In this document: one piece after another, positions 33,640 through 42,303 of the stretch
Position numbering within the stretch: position 1 is the stretch's first letter
Layout of the letters: the number at the start of each line of letters is the position of its first letter
NCBI GenBank assembly: GCA_016710165.1
Contig: JADJLJ010000001.1
Coordinates: 992,001-1,056,000, forward strand
DNA: 64,000 nt
Direction: 5' to 3'
Source of the DNA: Chitinophagaceae bacterium
GTDB lineage: Bacteria > Bacteroidota > Bacteroidia > Chitinophagales > Chitinophagaceae
Made by a program: the position numbers and the translations under genes
Notes under the pieces: model-generated
What the model saw: only the letters and a program-made list of their open reading frames with translations
Told to the model about the DNA's origin: nothing
The model's database searches: none

Positions 33640-33745
33640 TAATGAAAAGAAATTTGGGAATTTGGTGATTTGAAGATTTGAAAATGGGGAAAATCCCTGC
33701 ATTTAAGCACCCAATCTTCAAATTGGCATATTCCAAGATTTTCAA
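33640..33745. repeat. ATTTGAAGATTTGAAAAT-type array
   Basis: GAATTTGGTGATTTGAAGAT (from 33658) and its inverse in CAATCTTCAAATTGG and GATTTTCAAATCAG lie between mutS and the DUF4407 gene. The units recur roughly every 10 bp and form inverted arms. Confidence 0.7.
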
Positions 33746-33746
33746 A

Positions 33747-34943
33747 TCAGTTTTCCTGCTTGCTCAGAATCTCCTTCTTCATCTTTTCCCAAAGCCCGTC
33801 GAAGGTCTGGTGGTTCTCTTCCTTCCATTTTTTGCTGAAGGCTTTCATTTTTTCATAGCGGTCGTCCTTACTCAGGGAGAAGAAGGCCGTAATGGCTTCG
33901 GAGTCACTTTCAAATGCGAGCTGGTTGTACAGTTCTTTCAGTTGCTGTTCCTTGCGGATGTTGCTGTTTGCTATGGCAATTTCCATCTCTTCCCGCAGCA
34001 TCACTTTTTCATCATAACTGCCGGATGGCAACATGGTCTTGGCAATTACCGGCATCAGTTCGATCAGCACCAGGATAAAAACGACCAGGTAATAACGGAA
34101 CAGGAGGGCATCGTTGTTCTTGAGTAAATTGCTCAATGCTTCCACCCGGGTCAAAAAACCATTGTTCAGGTAAAGTGTAAAATTGGCTTCTTCCGCTTTT
34201 ATCTTATCACCGATCATTTTCAATGCAGCATCGGCACTGTCCAGCCTGGGCTGATCTTCCTTTAACAATGCCTGGTATTCCGCATCCAGTTTCTGGTATT
34301 CATTCCGTTTGGCAATGGCAATGTCTTTAATGCCGATCTTCCCGGTGCCGCCGCTGCCGTCTGTTTCTGCCAAAAAGTTTTCCCTTGCTTTGGAAACGGC
34401 ATCATATTTTGAGGACAGTTCACTCCTGATCGCATCCCTTTGCTTTATTAAATCCTCTTTCTGGCTTTTGAACAGCGTTTCAAGTTCCTGCTGCTTAAGC
34501 ATCTTCTTCTTTTCATTATCCAGGGATGTCTGCAATCTTATTTCCTTATCAAACATATACAGCACAGCAGGCTGGGCCATGAATGTGCCAATGGTCAAAG
34601 CCAGCAACCCCCGGAATAACAGCGGGGCCACTTTCCGTTTGTTGAATTTGGTGATCCCTTTTATCAGGGCCCTGTCGATGGTGAGGATGATAAAACCCAT
34701 GAACAGTCCGAGTGCGGCGGAAATAAAAAATGAATCCACAACCGTACTGAAAAAATATGCCCAGGTGAACGTGGCAAAGACCCAGGTTGCCAGTACCGTC
34801 ATGCCGATGATTCGGTACCGGTTGCGGTCAACGACCGAATCCACCAGTATCTCTTTTTCGGCGGTAGCCAGCCACCACAAAAACTCCGTGAACTGCGATG
34901 GTTCATAATGTTCCCTTTGGGAAACAGCAATATTTTTTTCCAT
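33747..34943 (-). CDS. DUF4407 membrane protein
   Basis: The 398-residue protein has about four hydrophobic helices (two near residues 45-90, one near 113-131 and one near 285-305), with a long charged coiled coil between them (residues 135-265). FLWWLATAEKEILVDSVVDR at the N-terminus is the signature of the DUF4407 family. The function is unknown. It is a single gene; mutS follows on the same strand about 120 bp away. Confidence 0.9.
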   Translation of the reverse strand: MEKNIAVSQREHYEPSQFTEFLWWLATAEKEILVDSVVDRNRYRIIGMTVLATWVFATFTWAYFFSTVVDSFFISAALGLFMGFIILTIDRALIKGITKFNKRKVAPLLFRGLLALTIGTFMAQPAVLYMFDKEIRLQTSLDNEKKKMLKQQELETLFKSQKEDLIKQRDAIRSELSSKYDAVSKARENFLAETDGSGGTGKIGIKDIAIAKRNEYQKLDAEYQALLKEDQPRLDSADAALKMIGDKIKAEEANFTLYLNNGFLTRVEALSNLLKNNDALLFRYYLVVFILVLIELMPVIAKTMLPSGSYDEKVMLREEMEIAIANSNIRKEQQLKELYNQLAFESDSEAITAFFSLSKDDRYEKMKAFSKKWKEENHQTFDGLWEKMKKEILSKQEN

Positions 34944-35129
34944 ATTAAAATAACATTAGAAGGTTGCTATAAAGGGATCAATAGCGGAGTTGAAGTTGAA
35001 GGGTTGCAAAATAGCTATTCTTTGGTGGATTAACGAAGCCGGGAAGTGGTTATTTTGCCTGCGCCGGTACATTAACAGTTTATTAGAAATAGCCGTTAAA
35101 CATGGGTTGTCAGAAACCGTCCATTGTCA

Positions 35130-35137
35130 TATCTTTG
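35130..35137 (+). promoter_or_regulatory. -7 box (TATCTTTG) of lolA
   Basis: Matches TAnnTTTG; TTG at 35107-35109 is a candidate -33 element with 20 bp between. It supports the lolA start at 35182 over the longer frame from 34990. Confidence 0.7.
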
Positions 35138-35181
35138 CAGCCGCTTTAAAAGCGACTGATTTTTTACAACAAAAAAGCAAA

Positions 35182-35838
35182 ATGAAGAAATTTCTCCCTG
35201 TGTTCATGGCAATGATGGTGCTGGTTCTAACGGTTTCCGCTCAACCCCCGAAAGGCATGGGCAACAGCGACCCGGATGCAAAAAAGATACTGGATGCCGT
35301 GAGCGCCAAATTCAAGACCTTCAGGTCGGTTCAGTCTAAATTCAGTTTAAAGATCGAGAACAGCAGTAACAAGTTAATGGGCAATAAATCCGGTACGGTC
35401 TTTATGAAAGGTACCAAGTACCGCATTAATGTCACCGGCCAGGAAATTTATTGCGACGGCAGCAATGTATGGACCGTGGATAAAGCAGCCAAAGAAGTCA
35501 CCATCAGCAAACTGGATCCCTCCAACAATACCATCACCCCGCAAAAGCTTTTCACAAATTTTTACGACAAAGACTTTTTGTACAAACTGAACAGTGATGC
35601 AAAAGGCATACAGGAAATTGAACTTACGCCGATCGACAAATCGAAGCTCTTTCACAAAGTGATCGTTTATATCAACAAGACCACGCAGACCATCACGTCC
35701 ACCAAAATATTTGAAAAAGCCGGCAACCGGTATACCTATACCGTAAGCGGAATGAATACAAAAGGAAGTATCGCGGATGATACCTTTGTATTTAACCAGA
35801 AGAATTACCCGGGGATGGAAATTGTGGACCTGCGGTGA
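35182..35838 (+). CDS. lolA: outer membrane lipoprotein carrier protein LolA-like
   Basis: The 218-residue protein has a signal peptide (MKKFLPVFMAMMVLVLTVSA) and the LolA fold pattern: AKFKTFRSVQSKFSLKIEN, GTVFMKGTKYRINVTGQEIY, DGSNVWTVDKAAKEVTI. It would carry lipoproteins across the periplasm to the outer membrane. The symbol is by fold; the Bacteroidota proteins are divergent from E. coli LolA. The frame's extension to 34990 lacks support. Confidence 0.88.
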   Translation: MKKFLPVFMAMMVLVLTVSAQPPKGMGNSDPDAKKILDAVSAKFKTFRSVQSKFSLKIENSSNKLMGNKSGTVFMKGTKYRINVTGQEIYCDGSNVWTVDKAAKEVTISKLDPSNNTITPQKLFTNFYDKDFLYKLNSDAKGIQEIELTPIDKSKLFHKVIVYINKTTQTITSTKIFEKAGNRYTYTVSGMNTKGSIADDTFVFNQKNYPGMEIVDLR

Positions 35839-35904
35839 TTTCAGGCAAAGAGAGACGGAAGCCCGGAAGATATTTTAAAACGTTCAGCCTGAAGCTGAAC
35901 TTTT

Positions 35905-36464
35905 TTATTTACCCCACCTGTACGTCTTAATATCAACCCCTGCCAGGTCAAGCACCCGGTCAACAACCGTGGCAGCCACTTCTTCAACGCTGGTTGGTTT
36001 ACTGTAAAAAGAGGGTGTAGCCGGGCAGATGATACCGCCGGCCAACGTAACCGTTTCCATATTGCGGATATGAATGAGGTTGTACGGCGTATCCCGCACT
36101 ACACAGATGAGTTTTCTTCTTTCTTTTAAAACCACATCGGCCGCCCGGCTGATCAGGTCATTGGAGATACCGAAGCGATCCGCCCCAGTGTGCCCATGCT
36201 GCAGGGAATGATGATCATGGTATCGTATTGCCCTGAGCCCGAAGCAAAGGGGGCATTAAAATCCTGTTGCTGGGAGAATTTTACGGGCAGATCCCTGAAA
36301 TCCTCATTTCCAAGCTCTATTTGCCACACTTCCTTTGCATTTTCGGTCATAACTACGGACAATTCTTCCCACTGGTCCTTATAGAAAAGCAGCTTCTTCA
36401 GTAGTAAACCGGCATATACCGAACCGCTTGCACCGGTTACTGCCACAACAATTTTTTTCATCAT
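35905..36464 (-). pseudogene. ubiX: flavin prenyltransferase UbiX, one frameshift
   Basis: The N-terminal frame (36464 to 36153) begins MMKKIVVAVTGASGSVYAGL and ends ...CSMGTLGRIAS then leaves the frame. The C-terminal frame (VLKERRKLICVVRDTPYNLI, then GGIICPATPSFYSKP) resumes to 35905. One extra C in the CC at 36170-36171 restores RIASGISNDLISRAADVVLK, exactly as in the family. The enzyme makes prenylated FMN for UbiD decarboxylases; no ubiD gene is in the window. Most likely an assembly error in a functional gene. Confidence 0.85.
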
Positions 36465-36473
36465 TTTTCCGTT

Positions 36474-36481
36474 TAACTTTG
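36474..36481 (+). promoter_or_regulatory. -7 box (TAACTTTG) of the thioredoxin-like gene
   Basis: Matches TAnnTTTG, 24 bp upstream of the ATG at 36505, inside the divergent gap with ubiX. Confidence 0.7.
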
Positions 36482-36504
36482 CCTAAGCTACAAACAAATA
36501 AACT

Positions 36505-37032
36505 ATGAATAAAGTTCTGGGTTTTTTGGTGATCCTGGCCGCTCCCCTGCTGCTGGTATCATTCCATGCGCCCAAAAAAGAAAAGATAAACTGGCTAAGT
36601 TTAGCCGAGTTGCAGGCAGCGTATGCAAAAGAACCCAGGCCCATCATCATTGATGTATATACCGACTGGTGTGGCTGGTGTAAAGTGATGGATAAGGAAA
36701 CGTACGGCAACGATAAAGTGGCCGACTACCTCAACAGGAATTTTTACGCCGTAAAGTTCAATGCGGAGTCAAAAAGCCAGGTCGTTTTCGGGAACAGGAA
36801 ATATGGTTTCAACCCCGCCTATAATGCCAATGACCTGGCCGTTTATTTACTGGGAGGCCGCATGGGTTATCCCACCACGGTCTTATTATCAGCATTGGAT
36901 GCACAACCGGCTCCCCTTTCAGGATATCTTAAACCTTCAGAACTGGAACCACCGGTAAAGTATTTTGGAGAAGGCGCTTATAAGAACAAGAATTTCCCGG
37001 AGTATATGAAGGGATTTGCCGGAACCTGGTAA
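36505..37032 (+). CDS. secreted thioredoxin-fold protein
   Basis: The 175-residue protein has a hydrophobic leader (MNKVLGFLVILAAPLLLVSF) and a CxxC site (C56-GW-C59 in DWCGWCKVMDKET). The following motif YLNRNFYAVKFNAE fits the DUF255/thioredoxin_7 group. It would reduce or hold disulfides in the periplasm. The C-terminal 60 residues lack further motifs. It is a single gene divergent from ubiX. Confidence 0.9.
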   Translation: MNKVLGFLVILAAPLLLVSFHAPKKEKINWLSLAELQAAYAKEPRPIIIDVYTDWCGWCKVMDKETYGNDKVADYLNRNFYAVKFNAESKSQVVFGNRKYGFNPAYNANDLAVYLLGGRMGYPTTVLLSALDAQPAPLSGYLKPSELEPPVKYFGEGAYKNKNFPEYMKGFAGTW

Positions 37033-37042
37033 AAGATATTTG

Positions 37043-37145
37043 TCATTAAGTCATTGGGTCATTTAATAAGCCTATTACCCTTAAACTCTTTTCAATGACT
37101 TAATGACTTAATAACTTAATGACTTAATGACTTAATAACCCAATG
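37043..37145. repeat. AATGACTTAATAACTTAATG 10-bp array
   Basis: TCATTAAGTCATTGGGTCAT lies at the left, and a long run of ATGACTTAATAACTTAATGA lies at the right; the two parts are inverted. It separates the thioredoxin-like gene and the permease gene. Confidence 0.85.
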
Positions 37146-37231
37146 ACCTGCTACATTATTTCCATTTCCCATAAAAATATATTTTTCTGCTGTTTGCTTC
37201 TATATTGTAATTTCCCCATTCAATATTTGGG

Positions 37232-38629
37232 ATGGCAGCACCAAAACTACAGCGAAGCTTAGGCTTATTTCAATCCACTGTGATCAATATGATCGACATG
37301 GTGGGCATCGGCCCCTTTGTTACATTGCCCATTGTAATGGGACTGATGGGCGGCATGTTCTTATATGCCTGGATCGCCGGCGCCGTTCTGTCGTTAGTGG
37401 ATGCAATGATCTGGAGCGAACTGGGTGCAGCATATCCCCTTGCCGGCGGCAGTTACAACTTTTTAAAAGAAGCATATGGCAGGAACGGCATGGGCCGGAT
37501 GATGAGTTTCCTGTACATCTGGCAAACCATCATACAGGCACCGCTGGTGGCCGCCTCCGCTGCCATCGGGTTCGCACAATACCTGGGTTACCTGGTTGAA
37601 CTGGATGAGTGGCAGCAAAAAATGGTCTCCGCTTCGGTGATCGTTGTTGTTACCATTTTACTCTACCGGAAAATAGACAGCATCGGGAAAATTGCCGTAC
37701 TGCTCTGGACCGGTGTGATCCTTACCATCGGCTGGATCATTGTGGGAGGTATTGCCCATGGAAATTTTTTACAAACACTCAAAGACATCAATGAAGGTTT
37801 CAGCTGGGGTCACCTGGCATCGTTTGCATTCGGACAGGCATGCATCAAATCCATTTACAGTTACCTGGGGTATTATAATGTCTGCCACCTGGGCGCCGAA
37901 ATAAAAGACCCCGGCAAGAATATTCCACGCAGCATGTTCATCTCGGTGATCGGCATTGCCATTTTATACATTGCCATGAACATGAGTGTAAGCAGTGTCA
38001 TCCCCTGGCAGGAGATCAAACAGTGGCAGGATGCCGGTGTAAACAATTTTGTGGTGAGCACTTTCATAGAAAGGCTCTATGGCAAGGTCGCGGCCAATAC
38101 TGCTACGGTAATGATACTGTGGGTGGCGCTTGCTTCCTTATTTGCCGTAATGCTGGGTTATTCCAGGGTACCGTATGCTGCAGCGGCAGATGGTTCTTTC
38201 TTTAAAGTATTTGCCAAACTACACCCCACCCGGAATTTCCCATACGTTTCCTTACTGGTGATGGCGGCATTCGGTTTTGTTTTCAGCCTGCTCTTTAAAA
38301 TGAGTGATGTGATCAGCGGCATCCTGGCCATGCGCATCATGGTACAGTTCATTGGCCAGGCTGTGGGAGTCATCATCCTGCGTAAAAGAAACGGCACAAA
38401 GGCATTGCCTTATAAAATGCCCCTGTATCCCCTTCCGGTTATCCTGGTCATTGCGATGTGGCTTTTTGTTTTTTATTCAACCGGGCTGAAAGTGATCAAC
38501 TCTTTTTTAATTGTTTTTGGTTCCGGGCTGGTCGTGTATTTCATTTATGCAAAGCTGCAAAACCAGTGGCCGTACAAGAGAAAGGAAGATGCAATATCAG
38601 ACGAAGAAATCAGGGGGTTTGAGAATTGA
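37232..38629 (+). CDS. APC-family amino acid permease
   Basis: The 465-residue protein has about 12 hydrophobic helices and starts with GLFQSTVINMIDMVGIGPFV, the consensus region of APC transporters (G-I-G-x-F). It probably imports amino acids or amines; the substrate is not visible. Length is normal. No regulator or metabolic gene is adjacent. Confidence 0.92.
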   Translation: MAAPKLQRSLGLFQSTVINMIDMVGIGPFVTLPIVMGLMGGMFLYAWIAGAVLSLVDAMIWSELGAAYPLAGGSYNFLKEAYGRNGMGRMMSFLYIWQTIIQAPLVAASAAIGFAQYLGYLVELDEWQQKMVSASVIVVVTILLYRKIDSIGKIAVLLWTGVILTIGWIIVGGIAHGNFLQTLKDINEGFSWGHLASFAFGQACIKSIYSYLGYYNVCHLGAEIKDPGKNIPRSMFISVIGIAILYIAMNMSVSSVIPWQEIKQWQDAGVNNFVVSTFIERLYGKVAANTATVMILWVALASLFAVMLGYSRVPYAAAADGSFFKVFAKLHPTRNFPYVSLLVMAAFGFVFSLLFKMSDVISGILAMRIMVQFIGQAVGVIILRKRNGTKALPYKMPLYPLPVILVIAMWLFVFYSTGLKVINSFLIVFGSGLVVYFIYAKLQNQWPYKRKEDAISDEEIRGFEN

Positions 38630-38633
38630 CAGA

Positions 38634-38688
38634 GATGCTTTCCTGATGAATCGGGAAAGGCTGTTCCTCAGCATGACAGTCCTTTTTG
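38634..38688. repeat. MITE-interior-like remnant
   Basis: GAGATGCTTTCCTGATGAAT and GTTCCTCAGCATGACAG resemble the inner part of the MITE at 40123-40273 (GAGATGCTTCGTTCCTCAGC and ATGACAG). The ends are missing. A second remnant (CTGTCATGCTGAGTTTATCG) is at about 40307. Confidence 0.45.
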
Positions 38689-38699
38689 AAATAAATGTT

Positions 38700-39134
38700 T
38701 TATAGATCCGGAAGGTCATTTATCTCTTTTAATTCTCCGTTTGAAACAGCCAGGGCCATACAAAGACCTCCGTTGGTGATCACCATATAAGGAACCTGCA
38801 TCGTTATATTGTACCGCAACACCTGGTCCAATACTTTTTTATCCAACGGCACACCCATCTCCTTGCACTCAACGATCATCCAGGGTTTTGAATTCCGGCC
38901 GTACACCAGCATGTCAAAACGTTTCTTTAATTCACCCAGCCTGATCTCCTTTTCAATGGCGATCATCGAAGCCGGGTATTTTTTAACCTGCAACAGGTAT
39001 TGCAGAAAGTTCTGGCGTACCCATTCTTCGGAGGTTAGCGTCACCCAGCGTTTCCGGGCCTCATCAAAGATGAGTTCCTTATCAGCTGCTGCTTTTATTT
39101 TGGGTTGATATGGGGGGTAGTCTATCCGGATCAT
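38700..39134 (-). CDS. type I restriction HsdR N-terminal-like nuclease domain protein
   Basis: The 144-residue protein has the PD-(D/E)xK pattern: an E in AIEKEIRLG, KRFDMLVYGR with D, and IVECKEMGV with E and K. It corresponds to the N-terminal nuclease domain of HsdR (HSDR_N_2) without motor or specificity subunits. This stand-alone form is widespread in Bacteroidota and its role is unknown; no hsdM or hsdS lies nearby. It reads toward the permease gene. Confidence 0.88.
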   Translation of the reverse strand: MIRIDYPPYQPKIKAAADKELIFDEARKRWVTLTSEEWVRQNFLQYLLQVKKYPASMIAIEKEIRLGELKKRFDMLVYGRNSKPWMIVECKEMGVPLDKKVLDQVLRYNITMQVPYMVITNGGLCMALAVSNGELKEINDLPDL

Positions 39135-39331
39135 TGGTTCCTATCCCCAAAAGGGGAATGTATTGATCTTAGTAAGGTAAATTTTTGTATTTTTAAAGAC
39201 TGCATTGGTTGAAATGCCAGGTTCCAAAGGTATAGATTAATCTAAGTTTTTCTACCGCATGCCTTAAAACAGGTGCAGCAATTATTATAAACATTTTAAA
39301 GAGAAATCATCCCCCTTTAGGGGATGGGGTT

Positions 39332-40102
39332 ATGAAGACAAAAGAAGAAATTGTACAGAACTGGTTACCCAGGTACACCGGAGAAAAGATCGAAAAATTC
39401 GGCGAATATATTCTGCTTACCAATTTTTCCAATTACGTAGAACTTTTTGCCAAATGGAATAAAGTGCGGGTGGTGGGCGTGGGCAAGGCCATGCAATGTG
39501 CCACAGCAGGCAATATCACCATCATTAATTTCGGAATGGGCAGTCCCGGTGCTGCCACGATCATGGACCTGCTGAGCGCCATACACCCCAAGGCTGTTTT
39601 GTTCCTGGGCAAATGTGGCGGATTGAAAAAGCGTAATAAACTCGGCGACCTCATCCTACCCATTGCTGCAATAAGGGGGGAAGGTACATCCAATGATTAC
39701 TTCCCGCCCGAGGTACCTGCCCTGCCGGCATTTGCCCTGCAGAAAGCGGTATCCACCACCATCCGTGACTATGCGGTTGACTACTGGACCGGAACGGTGT
39801 ACACCACCAACCGCCGTGTCTGGGAGCATGATGAAAAATTCAAGACCTACCTCCTGGATATCAGGGCCTATGCCATAGATATGGAGACAGCCACCATTTT
39901 TACCGTTGGTTTCTACAATAAGATCCCCACGGGCGCCTTGTTGCTGGTAAGTGACCAACCCATGATCCCCGAGGGAGTGAAAACGGCTGCCAGTGACAAA
40001 CGGGTGACTGCCAAATATGTGAACATCCACATCAAAATAGGCATCGACTCGCTGAAGCAACTGATGAATAACGGGCTGACCGTACGACATCTTAAGTTTT
40101 GA
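39332..40102 (+). CDS. amn: AMP nucleosidase
   Basis: The 256-residue protein matches the nucleoside phosphorylase fold: VVGVGKAMQCATAGNITIIN, GMGSPGAATIMDLL, FLGKCGGLKKRNKLGDL and IDMETATIFTVGF (ribose-binding ME motif). This is the Bacteroidota-type AMP nucleosidase, which splits AMP to adenine and ribose 5-phosphate. It is a single gene, with a MITE 20 bp downstream. Confidence 0.93.
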   Translation: MKTKEEIVQNWLPRYTGEKIEKFGEYILLTNFSNYVELFAKWNKVRVVGVGKAMQCATAGNITIINFGMGSPGAATIMDLLSAIHPKAVLFLGKCGGLKKRNKLGDLILPIAAIRGEGTSNDYFPPEVPALPAFALQKAVSTTIRDYAVDYWTGTVYTTNRRVWEHDEKFKTYLLDIRAYAIDMETATIFTVGFYNKIPTGALLLVSDQPMIPEGVKTAASDKRVTAKYVNIHIKIGIDSLKQLMNNGLTVRHLKF

Positions 40103-40122
40103 TCACGGATTGTATGGATCAC

Positions 40123-40273
40123 GGTAGTGTCCTATTTTGAATGATTGTCATCCTGAGCCTGCCTGCCGGTAGGCAGGGTACGAAGGATCTCCTGATCAGG
40201 ATCGTTTGCTAAACCTGAGATGCTTCGTTCCTCAGCATGACAGGTCACAAAATATTCAAAATAGGACACTACC
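40123..40273. mobile_element. 151-bp MITE with 8-bp target duplication, copy 2
   Basis: The ends GGTAGTGTCCTATTTTGAAT and TATTCAAAATAGGACACTACC are inverted repeats. Perfect 8-bp direct repeats TGGATCAC flank it (40115-40122 and 40274-40281). Compared with the reverse complement of copy 1 (25921-26051) it is the same element plus one 20-bp insertion (40158-40177). Confidence 0.93.
40158..40177. repeat. 20-bp palindrome inserted in the MITE
   Basis: CCTGCCTGCCGGTAGGCAGG sits between CCTGAG and GTACGAAGG; copy 1 of the MITE reads CCTGAGGAACGAAGG without it. The insertion is exactly 20 bp and leaves no visible target duplication beyond a base or two. Confidence 0.9.
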
Positions 40274-40388
40274 TGGATCACACTGATTACACGAATTAAC
40301 CAACTGTCATGCTGAGTTTATCGAAGCGTTGACAGTACACGGATATCTGTATAGAATTATTAATAATCCAATTCATTTAAAACAATAA

Positions 40389-42203
40389 TTGCCTTCATTA
40401 CTTTCCATAAGGAACCTGGGTATTCATTTCGGCAAGGGTCACGAAAGGACTACTGCTGTAAAAAATATTTCCTTCGAAATAAAAAAAGGAGAACTGCTGG
40501 CCATCGTGGGTGAAAGCGGCTCGGGCAAATCAGTTACTGCATTATCCCTGCTAAGGTTACTCCCCAAACAGAGTACCGTGTTCGGCCATGCTTTTCTTTA
40601 CCGCTGGGAAGAACAGCCGCTTGACCTTATTCAAATACCGGCAGCCGAGATAAAGGAAGTACGTGGCGGTAATATTGCCATGATCTTCCAGGAGCCGATG
40701 ACCTCATTAAACCCGGTGTTCACCTGCGGGTTCCAGGTAATGGAGTCCATCATGCTTCATCAGAAAGTGAACAAGAAGACCGCCCGCAAAAAAACGATTG
40801 AGCTTTTTGAAAAAGTAAAACTGCCGGACCCGGACGGAATGCTGAGACGTTACCCGCATGAAATAAGCGGGGGACAGAAACAGCGGGTGATGATCGCCAT
40901 GGCCATGAGCAGCAATCCCTCGTTGCTGATCGCTGATGAACCCACCACGGCGTTGGATGTAACGGTTCAGCGAAACATCCTGGAGCTGATAAAGCAACTG
41001 CAGGAGCAGAACAATATGGGTGTCATCTTCATCACCCACGACCTGGGCATTGTAGCCGACATTGCGGACAAGATCGTAGTAATGCACAAAGGAGAAGTGG
41101 TGGAGCAGGGCAATGCCAAAGAAATACTCTCCGCTCCCAAACATCCTTATACAAAAGCCCTCCTGGCCTGCCGGCCCGCCGGACAATCAAAAAATAAACG
41201 CCTGCCGGTGGTGAGTGATTTTTTAGAGCCAACCAAGGCCGAAATTTTGAAAAGTCAAAAGTCAAAAGTCAAAAATACCAATGGAGCACAGGTCATTGGT
41301 CATTCGTCATTAGGCGAACCTCAAACCACAAACCTGCCTACCGGACAGGCAGGCCTCAAACTTCAAACCTCAAACCACAAACCTCAACCTCAAACCAACA
41401 TTCTTGAAATCCAAAACCTGAATGTTCATTTCCCTGTTAAGAAAAATATATTCGGCAAACCGGTTAAATTCTTTAAAGCAGTTGATGACGTAAGTTTTGA
41501 TGTTCAGCCGGGAGAAATTGTGGGACTGGTGGGTGAAAGCGGCTGCGGCAAAACAACCCTCGGCCGGAGCATCCTGCAATTGGTAAAACCAACATCGGGG
41601 AAAATAATATTGAATGGTGAAGACATTACCAGGATGAAAGCTTCCGTTTTGCGCAGTCTGCGTAAAGACCTCCAGATCGTTTTCCAGGACCCGTATGGCT
41701 CATTAAACCCACGGATCACCATCGGCGAAGCCATCCTGGAACCGCTGAACGTACATGGCATATTAAACAACCGGAATGAACGGAAAGAAAAAGTAATGGA
41801 GCTGCTTGAAAAAGTAAGCCTGCGCAGCGGTCATTTTAACCGTTACCCACACCAGTTCAGCGGCGGTCAGCGCCAGCGCATCTGCATTGCCCGTGCCCTG
41901 GTACTGGATCCCCGGTTTCTCATCTTCGATGAAAGCGTATCGGCTTTGGATGTAAGTGTGCAGGCGCAGGTACTTAACCTGATCAACGATCTTAAAAAGG
42001 AATTCGGTTTTACCGCCATCTTTATCTCTCACGACCTGTCGGTAGTGCATTATATCTGCAACCGCATACTGGTGATGCAGCAGGGCAAAATAGTGGAAGA
42101 AGGAACGGCCGACCAGGTTTACCATCACCCAAAGAACGAATACACCCAAAAGCTGGTGGATTCGATCCCCGGTAAACTGCTGCTGAAAACAGTACTGGCC
42201 TGA
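40389..42203 (+). CDS. fused peptide-type ABC transporter ATPase (two ATPase domains)
   Basis: The start is TTG at 40389 (PSLLSIRNLGIHFGK). The 604-residue protein has two complete DppD/DppF-like ATPase domains: Walker A GESGSGKS and GESGCGKT, signatures SGGQKQR and SGGQRQR, and the oligopeptide-specific Cys/His C-terminal region (HPYTKALLACRPAGQ; NEYTQKLVDSIPGK). It resembles YejF. The linker (about residues 285-337) is encoded by repeats and a palindrome (LPTGQAG), see 41245-41397. Permease and binding-protein genes are not in the window. It energises import of peptides or similar solutes. Confidence 0.93.
   Translation: MPSLLSIRNLGIHFGKGHERTTAVKNISFEIKKGELLAIVGESGSGKSVTALSLLRLLPKQSTVFGHAFLYRWEEQPLDLIQIPAAEIKEVRGGNIAMIFQEPMTSLNPVFTCGFQVMESIMLHQKVNKKTARKKTIELFEKVKLPDPDGMLRRYPHEISGGQKQRVMIAMAMSSNPSLLIADEPTTALDVTVQRNILELIKQLQEQNNMGVIFITHDLGIVADIADKIVVMHKGEVVEQGNAKEILSAPKHPYTKALLACRPAGQSKNKRLPVVSDFLEPTKAEILKSQKSKVKNTNGAQVIGHSSLGEPQTTNLPTGQAGLKLQTSNHKPQPQTNILEIQNLNVHFPVKKNIFGKPVKFFKAVDDVSFDVQPGEIVGLVGESGCGKTTLGRSILQLVKPTSGKIILNGEDITRMKASVLRSLRKDLQIVFQDPYGSLNPRITIGEAILEPLNVHGILNNRNERKEKVMELLEKVSLRSGHFNRYPHQFSGGQRQRICIARALVLDPRFLIFDESVSALDVSVQAQVLNLINDLKKEFGFTAIFISHDLSVVHYICNRILVMQQGKIVEEGTADQVYHHPKNEYTQKLVDSIPGKLLLKTVLA
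41245..41397. repeat. intergenic-type repeats forming the ABC linker coding region
   Basis: AAAAGTCAAAAGTCAAAAGT (41250-41275 region), CATTGGTCATTCGTCATTAG, CTCAAACCACAAACC/CTCAAACTTCAAACC units and the palindrome at 41333-41353 are all read in frame. The palindrome gives the peptide LPTGQAG. The inserted segment keeps the frame between the two ATPase domains. Confidence 0.85.
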
Positions 42204-42284
42204 GTTTGCGGTCAAATTGATCTCCCCCATGAAAAATCTTCGTACAAAAGCCATTACCTGCTTTATAAATTAACTGATTTTTAT

Positions 42285-42292
42285 TACCTTTG
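42285..42292 (+). promoter_or_regulatory. -7 box (TACCTTTG) of queA
   Basis: Matches TAnnTTTG followed by CCCCC. The transcript would start near 42298-42304, i.e. at the base of the structured leader. Confidence 0.75.
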
Positions 42293-42303
42293 CCCCCTTT
42301 AAA

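Noticed and set aside
38700..39134. Type I restriction-modification system
   Set aside because: Only the N-terminal nuclease-like domain is present as a complete small gene, without hsdM, hsdS or the helicase part.
41333..41353. LPTGQAG peptide as a sortase-like LPxTG motif in the ABC ATPase
   Set aside because: It lies in a cytoplasmic linker and is the translation of a palindrome that also occurs in non-coding DNA.
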